Assembly: GCA_005223375.1 (NCBI GenBank) | Contig: RXOD01004650.1 | Location: forward strand, 1 to 19,556 | Source: Amoebophrya sp. AT5.2 | Taxonomy: Eukaryota > Sar > Dinophyceae > Syndiniales > Amoebophryaceae | Length of the DNA stretch: 19,556 nt | Direction of reading: 5' to 3' | In this document: one piece after another, positions 1-8,029 of the stretch | Position numbering within the stretch: the stretch's first letter is position 1 | How the letters are laid out: each line of letters opens with the position of its first letter | The notes under the pieces: generated by a model | What the model saw: only the letters and a program-made list of their open reading frames with translations | The model's database searches: none | What the model was told of the DNA's origin: nothing | Position numbers and translations under genes: made by a program

Positions 1-112
1 GGTCGGTTTGCTCGGTCATGATATTTATATTAAAGTAGCCAGCAGGTTGCGGCTGGAGCATTTTTCTTTTATAATTCTTCCCCATCATCCACTTCTACAT
101 CTACTACTCCAG

Positions 113-3100
113 GCTTGTACTCCGTCTTCCGACGCTCCGCTCGGGTACACTTGCGAGTCCTCGCGCCTTCGCCGGCTCAACTTCCGGCAACTTTTCGCGC
201 GATCGGCCTCCAAGTCTCCCCAGAAAAGCCGCCGCAGCCTCGAGTCCGCTGTCAGCAACCTGCAGTCCACGTGGGAATCCGGAGGCGCGGTCCCCGTCAC
301 CCGGCCGCTCGTGCCCAAGGCCGCGTCTCCGCCCAAGAACGAGCAGTGCACTGTGTGGCAGAAGTCCCAGAACATCCGCACGGAGGTGACTCTGACCGTG
401 AAATGCCCGGTCGGCGACGATCCAGCGCTGCCGCTCGGAGCGTGTCAGGACATGCTGTCCGTTCTCGACACCAAGCACCGGTACAACGACTGGCTCGACC
501 TCGAGGACTGGACACGCGCAAACTGCATTGCCCTGCACGTGAACGCAACCGCGGAACCAACCGAGGAACAACTCCTCAGCAACTGCCCCTCGCAGAGTAC
601 TCACCACGTGCTATTAGCAAACCATATTTTTTTATAAGCAAACTTTTTTATAAGCCAACTAAACAATACCAAAAGTTTGGACTTGGAGCTGATCCGATGC
701 AGTCGTATGTTTATGCCCGCGAAACAAGCTGCGTCCTCGTCAGCAGTGAAACCCTGATAACAAGCACTCAAGGCTGAAGGCAGCCGCACCGATGGCGAAA
801 AACAAGAATCGAAGCAACCTCCAGGTGCGATGAAGTCTTCGTGGAATGCGCTGCATTCCGAGTGCCGACTGGGGGAGCTCGGACTGGCGGACTGGGATGG
901 TTCCGGCACCGAAATGGAGGTGGTGATCTCCGATGCGGGCGTGGAGACGGTGGACGACATCTACCGGCCGCTGGTCTGCGGCAGCGGCATCTGCCGCGCG
1001 ATGATCCTGAAGTATTCCAAACTGTACAACACTTGCCGCAACTCCGCTCCCGGGGCGCTGGGGAAGCTGGCCAGGCGGGCGAAAGCGCTGAAGAACTTCG
1101 CAATGGCGTGCTCGAACCCCAGCGGCGAAGCGGTGATCCGCCAGCAGATCCAGATCGAAGGGTTGTTGGACGAGCTGAGCCAAGTCGAGCTGCAGCAGGC
1201 AGAAAAGTTCCTGCGGGGAAAAATCCTGGAAACAGTGGGATCGTCGATGACGGACCCAAACCAACTGCTGGTAAGGTTTGATGATCCATTTGATATGTGA
1301 CGTCAAGAGATGTTGAAGTACTTAGCGAGCCCTAGCTGCGAATAAAATGGAAAATAAAAGGGCGTCGATTGCAATAGCGACCGTATGTAATGAGCAGGGG
1401 GCTCAGAGTCGGATGCGTCACGTCGGCGCAGCATCGCGAGGGCAGGGGCAGGGGCATTTGCAGTTAGTATCCACCTTCCTTCCACTTCTGCTTCACTTGG
1501 ACATCGTCGCAGTATGTCAGTGTCTTTTCAAGAGCACGCAGCTGCACTCGCACAAATCAAACACTCTTACCTCCAGGTGCTTGCCCGTCCGTCGCTGGAC
1601 AGCCTGAACTCGGTGAACTCGCGAGTAACCATCCCCGCGCCAGAGTTTTCCCCGACGCTCCTCCCGTCCGATCGGGTCGGGCGGCTCGCGAAGCCGTGCG
1701 CGGGGCTCTGCCCCGTGGCCACGCAGCCGGGACCGGACCCGGAGGCAAGCAGCGACCCCTCCGCACACATGTTCATTACGTTCAATCACCCGATCAAGCC
1801 GGGACCCTGCTTCACGGGAGAATACGAGTACTAAATCTTAATCTGTTGATACTTTTTATTGAGCGTGAGCATAAGCATATGCCTACCGCCTATTATATTT
1901 GAGTTTCAGATTAAGATTCCTCATACCTTTAGTTTTGGTGCCAAAGCCAAAGTCTGTCTTCAGAGGCTTTCTTCTCATGCCCCGTCGTCGCACTTCTAGT
2001 TTCATGCTTTTCCAGTCAGGATTCAAATCCACCTCATTTCGTCACAAAAAAACGCCAACAGTATCTTCGGAGCTGCGCCGTGCATGGTTTCGCTTACTCC
2101 TGCCGTCCTGCCCAGCGAAAAGAATACTTTTGAGTTGACCAAGATTGACGCAGAACTAATCTTTTCGGGGGAAACGCTGGCGGTGAAACCGAAGACACAG
2201 CTTGCGCCGTTCACGAACTACACGGTGTTAGTGACCGCGGGCCTGGCCGCCAGCGCCAGCTCCGACGTGGTGCTGGACAAAGACTACGTCTACTGGTTCC
2301 AGACGGGCGCGCCGCGAGGCAGCCTCGTCAAGGTTTCGATCGCATTGGGTTGCTACGATGCAAGCGAGTGCGAGACGATCGCCCCCGAAATGAAGGCGTT
2401 TGCAGATACGCCGGTACAACTGCTAAATCCTTGTGCTTGTGAGATGAAGCCGTTTCTCATGTAGCATTTTTGTACCGCTAGCCGGAGAGATTGCACTTGC
2501 AGTCGCGTAGTAAGTACTTAAAGTAATTCTCTTTCTCGCCCACTTCGCATGAGCATCATGACAATCAATTACGACAATCTATCAACAACAGATGAGCACT
2601 CTGATCGATCCTCTCGCCGAGCACATTCAAGAGTTCCGCGCAACTGTGACTCCGCTGCAGCTTGCCGGGCTTGCGCGCGAAATTGAGATCAAGACCCGCA
2701 ACGCTTTGCTCATTGCGCAAGGGCTTCCGCCGGTCGATGACGACGCCACCACGCCCTCTCCGCAGCTTGGCGACGTCGCAACCGGTGCCCCGCTCGTTAT
2801 TACAACTACCACCACCACGACGGTGTGGAGTCTCTTCGGCGGCGGCGCCTCCGACGCTACGGGGGTGTCTGCGGACGCGGATGCCGCTCCTGGAAGCAGT
2901 GGCTACTTCCGGAGGATGCGAAGACTGGCGGTGGATATGAGCGACAACGTGAAGCATATGACAGAGACGGGGCCATCGCCATTTGGTGAGTAGCTATAGT
3001 GGTTAACCATGAAATTTTTTGGGGGTCCTCGGGGTCCCTTTGCTGGTCCTCAGAAGAGGTCGGGAGTATGTAGGAGCAGCGGCGGCTCTCCGCGGTCGGC

Positions 3101-3788
3101 TAGCCTGGCACCCTTGCATCTTATAGCTAACAGGATCAAGAAGAAACAACGCAACTCCAGTAGGTGCCTGATTTTACCGTTACCGCCCTGCTTTCAGGCT
3201 CTCGCTCCATGCATTCTACTAGCTACCGGGTTTCCATGATGACCCGTAGTTCCCTCTCCCTCCTAGTGGCCGCCCGTACTCTACTTACTCTTGTTGCCTC
3301 TACAATCCCCACAAAGGGGCACGGGCATCTCTGAAACCGTCCCAGACCCCTTCGCACCGGGCTGGACGCAGTCGCCACCCACGTGGGGGCCATTGCCTTC
3401 TACTTACTCTTACCCGTTGCTCTCTACTTACCACCTGGCCCCTTCACAAAGGGGATGCTGATGAACCAAGAGACGCATGTCGAAAGAATCCCGCGCATGA
3501 ATGATCGCGGGGACCTGCGACGCGGTCTGGTGGAGAATTTGGCAGAGCAGGACGGCAGGAAAGCGTCGCTGGCAGAAAAGATCAGAAGACTAGAGGTAGA
3601 GTTCCGTGGCAATGTTCATGCTGGTGAGCAAGATGAAGATGATGTTGAACTTGAAAATGATGCACGTAATAGTTGCTGCGCGATGGCGATCTTCTTCTGC
3701 GCCTTCATATACATAGCAGTTGGACGTAGTGAACTACACGACGATCCTGGACGTGCGAGCGCGCCTTCATGAGCAAGCGCAACACTAG
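113..3788 (+). CDS. Cys-rich protein with bacterial Ig-like (Big_5/SbsA-like) domain, 5' partial, seven exons
   Basis: Proposed exons are 113-596, 825-1270, 1577-1827, 2062-2413, 2592-2985, 3471-3595 and 3720-3788. They join in one frame to 706 residues plus a TAG stop, and every junction is GT-AG. The first exon opens directly after a splice acceptor, so the start lies upstream of the window. Residues 1-310 are Cys-rich and unrecognised. Residues about 360-480 read as a Big_5/SbsA Ig-like fold: a 'FITFNHPIKPG' strand (the usual 'tFsepv' position), then 'LAPFTNYTVLVTAGLA' and a closing 'YVYWFQTG'. Exon 5 contains a run of seven Thr and a low-complexity linker. The C-terminus (KIRRLELDVVNYTT and on) looks coiled-coil. 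No membrane segment is visible in the exons present. A surface or secreted role is inferred from the Cys content and the Ig-like fold. The join of exon 4 (ends 2413) to exon 5 is the weakest, because exon 5 opens exactly on an ATG and could instead start a second gene. Confidence 0.62.
2986..3470 (+). mobile_element. Introner-like repeat, copy A (intron 5 of the Ig-like gene)
   Basis: This 485-bp intron (GTGAGT...AAG) is collinear with the intron at 4527-4957 in a different gene. Shared blocks, in order, are a T-run followed by a G-run near the 5' end, 'GCGGTCGGC', 'CTGCTTTCAGGCTC' (TTTCAGGCTCT in B), 'GCATCTCTGAAACCG', 'GACCCCTTCGC.CCGGG' and 'CGCCACCCA.GTGGGGGCC'. The flanking exons are unrelated, so it is the intron that is repeated and not the gene. 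No coding capacity was recognised, so any movement would have been non-autonomous. Confidence 0.7.
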
Positions 3789-3949
3789 GACGAGCGCTGC
3801 TTCAACATGTTGCCGCAGTCTGAGTTTCTCATTCCGCAGAGCGGCCAACATCGGTAACGGTAATGGTAACGTAACTAAGGTAGTGCTTTCGTAGAGGTCC
3901 TTGTGCACCATCGGTGAAGCGGTGCAGTCTCTGCGGCGTTAGGTGGTGC

Positions 3950-5715
3950 ATGATAGATTGTAGCGAAGATGAGACCTCAAACCCAAATTGGACCAAACAG
4001 GAGCACCGCGGGTCCCTCGGCGCCGATTGGCACGCCCGGCGGCTCCATCCTTCCGCCGCGACCCACAGCTACCCAACAAAAAGAAGTCTCCAGGTTGTCG
4101 TCGGCGGCTCCGGCGGGTCCACCACTCCGTCCGCTTCCGGCGGGGAGCCCGTTATTGAGGTCCGAGGCGAACAGCTCGCGCACTGGATCCCGCCGAACAC
4201 GTGGATGTTTTACGCCCGCCTGGTTCCCTTCGTCTGTCTCCTAGCTGTGATCGCCATGGCGTACAACGGCAACGCGGTCCAGTACTGGATTCACGATGCG
4301 TGCGTCGCGAACGGTGGCTACGTGTTAGCCAACCAGGACGTGCCCGCCAACCTTGCCAAGCAGGAGTACTGTTCGTTTCTGACGGCAGACTTGCACTCGC
4401 TGTCGCGCCTCCTCCCGCCCCGGATTCTGTGGCCGCTGATGACGGGGACGGTGATTCTACTGAGCGGGTTCATAGGCTACGTGCTGTGCAGCATGACAGG
4501 GGGGACGACTATGCTGGGACCAGGTGGTAAGTGGCTAAGTGGTAGAGCGAAGTTTTTTTTTGGGGGGGCTCCTTGTTGGTGTCGCCTTCGGTGGTCCCAA
4601 GAAGAGGGCTGCACTACCTAGGAGCTAAGGCGGCTTTGCGCGGTCGGCAGCAGCCCCGACACCCTTACACCCTACAGGTAACAATGACCTCTGCCACTCT
4701 AGAAGGCGCCTTCTTTTATCCTGCTTTCACTTTCAGGCTCTAGCCCAAGTAGATGAAGTAGCATCGTCCTAGCTCCTGGCTTTACATGATGAATTTCCTT
4801 CCCTTCTCAGACTCAGTCACTGCCCTGACGCCCCTCCTGCAAACAATGCGGCATCTCTGAAACCGCCCCCGACCCCTTCGCGCCGGGTAGACTTCAGAGC
4901 GCCTTGGCGCTCGCTACTTAAGGCAATCCGCCACCCAAGTGGGGGCCCACTACAAAGTACTTAACAGTTGCCCACTCTCCATCGCTGGTCCCGACATAAT
5001 GACCAGCGGGATCATTGGGGGCTCCATGACCAGTCTGGCGAGCGCGTGCGTGTGGGCGAGCTTTAGCGTCGGCATCTCGACCTGGGTATCGCCGACCACA
5101 ATACCGTTCTTCTTGTTCCACATGCGCCCGTTTAAGACGGGTGGCCGACTATCGCTGCCAGCGTACGGGGGCTTCTTAAGGCCAAGGACAGGCAAGACCA
5201 CGTGGACCCCAAGTGGCCCGTTCAACGCGAAAAGTGCGGCTGTTGGGGGAGGACATGGCGCGAGCGCCAGCTCACACGGGCCGGCGACGGGATCGCCGCT
5301 GTAGAATTTCTTCTTTCAACGTTCAAATGAAATTGATTTTTCGACGTCAAGGATAGAAAAAGTCGCAATGTAAACGCCGACCTATTCTGATTTTTTCCCT
5401 CAACTACTGGCGAAAGGATTTCGTCGTCATCATCATCATCATCATCAGAGTCAAAGCGATTTCACTACGTGATCTTCATCCAGGAATCCGTCCGAGCCGC
5501 TCCTCACCCCGTCGCAGAAAGACGCATTCGCAATCGAGAACAGCAAGCATCACGGCTCCCACCAGGACATTCCTGGCGCGCATGCCGTGGGGTACTGGCA
5601 CGCGCAACAGGAGGTTTCCATGTACGAAGACGAAGAACACACGGTCGTCCGCATTCCGAAAGCCCCCGGTGCGGGGAAGATGCACCCAACACGGATGCAG
5701 GATCCCTTTTTATGA
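3950..5715 (+). CDS. Multi-pass membrane protein of unknown function, three exons
   Basis: Exons 3950-4526, 4958-5300 and 5484-5715 join to 383 residues with a TGA stop. The first donor is a consensus GTAAGT. Three hydrophobic segments are clear: residues about 87-105 (FYARLVPFVCLLAVIAMAY), 159-181 (ILWPLMTGTVILLSGFIGYV) and 208-233 (a Gly/Ser/Ala-rich helix, SGIIGGSMTSLASACVW). A further short hydrophobic stretch ends in FFLFHM. The tail is hydrophilic and contains Tyr, His and acidic residues. No family was recognised. The 5' end is unsettled. The ATG at 3950 is in frame, but the ATG at 3969 opens a second, equally codon-biased frame (MRPQTQIGPNR...) that would need a shift near 4090. An exon could also begin at the acceptor before 4099. 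Everything from about 4099 on is well supported. Fusion with the next gene through a long intron cannot be excluded. Confidence 0.55.
4527..4957 (+). mobile_element. Introner-like repeat, copy B (intron 1 of the membrane-protein gene)
   Basis: This 431-bp intron starts GTAAGT and ends AAG. It shares collinear blocks with 2986-3470, strongest at 4851-4892 and 4927-4948. It also carries a perfect 7-bp stem with a 2-nt loop (GAGCGCCTTGGCGCTC, 4897-4912). The core of that stem recurs in the intron at 14654-14980. No reading frame of its own was recognised. Confidence 0.7.
5427..5447 (+). repeat. (TCA)7 microsatellite
   Basis: Seven exact TCA units lie inside the intron 5301-5483 of the upstream membrane-protein gene. 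It is a simple-sequence tract with no visible function. Confidence 0.9.
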
Positions 5716-6272
5716 TTGGGCCAGCTGGTACGTTCTTGTCGAAATGGCAGAGAGAGATCTTAATCTGCTCGCGGCGCTTTTTCTTTGGAAAGCTTGCTTG
5801 CGAGTTTCTTTTGGAAGGCGAAGGGATGAAAAGGAACTCTAGAATGTAGCGATTACAATCGCGCTCGCGCGGCAGTATCTTCCTCTTTCCTTCGCTGGGG
5901 GCTTAGGCATTGCAGGTTCGTTTGGGCTCGCCGTCCCATTACCATGTTCTCTTGGTCTTTTTCCGACTGTACCCCTCCCACCGTTGTGAAAATAAAAGAA
6001 TGCTCTAATCGGGGGCATGGACGACATCGATCATTCCTACCTAGATAGCCAACCGCCTTGCGCTTCCCCCGTGCCCAAGTGCGTTTCAGAGCCACGTCGT
6101 CTTACCGCACCCCTGACTGCCATCGGTACCAGCCTGTCTCGGTTCATACTTTTTGCCGGCAACGGGCTCCGCGGAGAACGCTCGTTGCCGGCAAAAAGTA
6201 TGAACGGACCGACCATGGCACCACGTGGCGCTGGGGGTAGCAGTCACCTCGTGCTCTGAAACGCACTTCGCA
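5716..6272. other. Gene-free stretch between two membrane-protein genes
   Basis: After the stop at 5713-5715 no convincing exon was found up to 6272. An AATAAA at 5991-5996 could be a 3'-end signal. The right half (from 6049) is occupied by the palindrome described separately. The stretch could also be one long intron joining the genes on either side. A donor such as GTGCGG at 5669 and several acceptors near 6280-6302 exist, but none is decisive. Confidence 0.5.
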
Positions 6273-6296
6273 ATGGCGGAAGCGCCGGGCGGTTGG
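6049..6296. repeat. Long imperfect palindrome with perfect 23-bp core arms, plus a third direct copy downstream
   Basis: Core arms 6142-6164 and 6183-6205 are perfect reverse complements, separated by an 18-nt loop that itself contains the palindrome CTCCGCGGAG. Pairing resumes outward, with 6077-6091 against 6254-6268 (15 bp perfect) and 6051-6067 against about 6278-6294. All these pairs are centred near 6173. The left arm is also repeated in direct orientation at about 6308-6403, within the coding exon of the next gene. The order is therefore forward, inverted, forward. Confidence 0.9.
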
Positions 6297-6788
6297 GTCC
6301 AGACCGGATGGTCTTACCGCCTACCTGACGGCGCCATGGGTACTTACCACTACCAGCCGGTTTTTTCATACTTTTTGCCGGCAACAAGTTCCGCGGAGAA
6401 CGCGTGGCTGCTGAGTGTGCTGTGCGTCCTGCTCAGCATGGTGCTGATCCCGTTGAACGGAATCCACCTGTACGAGGGCCAGTTTTTCTGCATCATGATC
6501 GCGACGGCGGCCGCGGTGGCAATAACCTTCTTCGCGAAAGGATGTACTTTTATACTTTACGTTTACTCGTCATTCCAGTTCCTACTATACTTATTCGGGT
6601 CATCCATTTCAAGTTCAAGCTTGTTTTTCGACTTGGTGCTGAGACGGATGTAGCTGAACAAGGAACCTTTGTGATTGTGTTCGTGCTTCATACATTGTCT
6701 TCAAAGAAGCAAAATTCAAATAGCAACCGCAGGCGACGGTGGACCTTTCACCGATCCGCGCATTTGTAACCCACCGAAAAACTTTTGA
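6273..6788 (+). CDS. Small two-helix membrane protein, two exons
   Basis: Exon 6273-6543 begins ATGGCG after CGCA. It encodes a short soluble N-terminus, then two hydrophobic segments: residues about 47-63 (WLLSVLCVLLSMVLIPL) and about 70-88 (GQFFCIMIATAAAVAITFF). A GTACTT donor at 6544 and a CAG acceptor ending 6732 give a second exon, 6733-6788, with the tail CDGGPFTDPRICNPP and TGA. The product is 108 residues. Without splicing the frame would run on to 6653 through low-complexity Ser/Leu/Phe sequence, which I judge to be intron. No family was recognised. Codons in the region 6308-6403 are duplicated upstream in the palindrome. The N-terminus is uncertain, because the first coding bases lie inside the right arm of the palindrome and an upstream exon is possible. 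Confidence 0.5.
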
Positions 6789-6849
6789 AGCCCATGATGG
6801 AATCTCCTGGAGTCAATTTTCGCTGCAATACAAAATCAAAAAGGATTAG

Positions 6850-7308
6850 GTCCTATACATAGGATGTGGTCTACTGCCGTGTGTACGAGGACGCTGGCGA
6901 CCCCAGCTTAATGTGTGTAAATTTCTCACACCAGTTACCGACGCGCTTTTGAAGACGCATTGCAAGAAAGCGGTGCAGCACGATGGAGCGCACGCCACGG
7001 CGATGGGATCCGTAGCAGGCGGTAAGAAGTACCAAGTGCTCGCGACGAGCATGGCCCATTCGCCACAGAAGTAGGCAATGAAGAACATCAACTCATCGTG
7101 ACGACGAGGCCGCTGTGGAGACGACGTAGTTGAGGACATACGAGTAAAGACGATTACGGATAGTGATGGACGGTGCGGATGCGTTCTTCGACGAATGAAC
7201 CCGGTATACGCAGATTTGTATGAGTGGCGGTGGCGGAGCTACGTCGCTTTCAACTTTGGGGTTGGCGGTGCAGGTTGGGATCGGCTAGTCGTTTGTTCTC
7301 GTTTGTAA
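6850..7308 (+). CDS. Doubtful gene fragment, two possible exons
   Basis: Two open stretches, 6850-7021 and 7109-7308, can be joined in phase across a GTAAGA...GAG intron. They give 123 codons before TAA and include LNVCKFLTPVTDALLK and VLRRMNPVYADLYEWRW. Third positions are mostly G or C in the first part. There is no usable ATG at the front, and the family is unknown. The reverse strand is also open over 6846-7139. This could be the 3' end of an unrecognised gene or a decayed one. Confidence 0.22.
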
Positions 7309-8029
7309 TTGATTCCACATCTTCCAGCTCCAGGTAAAGACTTCGTGCTTTCGTGCTCAAGCTCAATCCCAGCAGCAGGAGCAGCACGGTGCGAGGAAAA
7401 GATCAAAGATATGGATATCTATGCATGGCACATGACGTAGACAAGAATGCAAGCACCAATTTTTCGCGGTGCGCTAAACTTATGGCAGTGACTTGCTTTT
7501 ATCGGGCTCCAGATTGCAGTGCGTACTCATTCAGAAAAGAATCGTGAATGAACACCGTGGGTTGATCACACAAGCTGGCGCGGGTCAGTGTTGTGCCAAA
7601 AAGTGCTGCACATGCAGCAAGCAAAAGCATTGTAAGCATCACAAGCACGCTCGTGGTGTGCTTCCGCAGCTGCAGAAGCGCAGAGAGTCACCTTTTTCGC
7701 AGCAAAGAGTAGGTGGACGGTCCGCCGCGAGCACTGCGGCAAGCGATGTTCTCTACTCGTCCTCACAACCGCTTCCCGACGTAGTAGTTGCGCTCGCTTT
7801 TACTTGATCTTGCATTCACTTCACATGCGTACGACGTCGCAATGAATAAAGAGTTCAGTGTCACATTTTCATCCGCGTCGAAGAAAGATCCAGTTCAATT
7901 AATTTGCAACCCTATTGACGTGTATGTAGGAGGCACAGACGCATCGGCTGCAGCATCGGTCGTCCATCGGGATAGTTTCAGCCAGGCGGCCTCGGATTTT
8001 AGGGTAGAAGTAGGCGTACTTCTGAGAAG
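7309..8029. other. Mostly non-coding stretch with a Cys/His/Lys-rich patch
   Basis: No firm gene was found. After a possible acceptor ending 7588, one frame runs to 7807 and begins with a dense metal-ligand-like patch (CCAKKCCTCSKQKHCKHHKH) followed by ordinary Ser/Ala/Arg sequence. It has no ATG or clear upstream exon. The segment nearest 8029 should contain the promoter and 5' UTR, or trans-splice acceptor, of the following gene. No specific site could be fixed there. Confidence 0.4.

Noticed and set aside
6017..6259. Short frames within the palindrome's left arm as a separate gene
   Set aside because: They align with the downstream exon only after a frame slip and end quickly. They are best read as a decayed duplicate.
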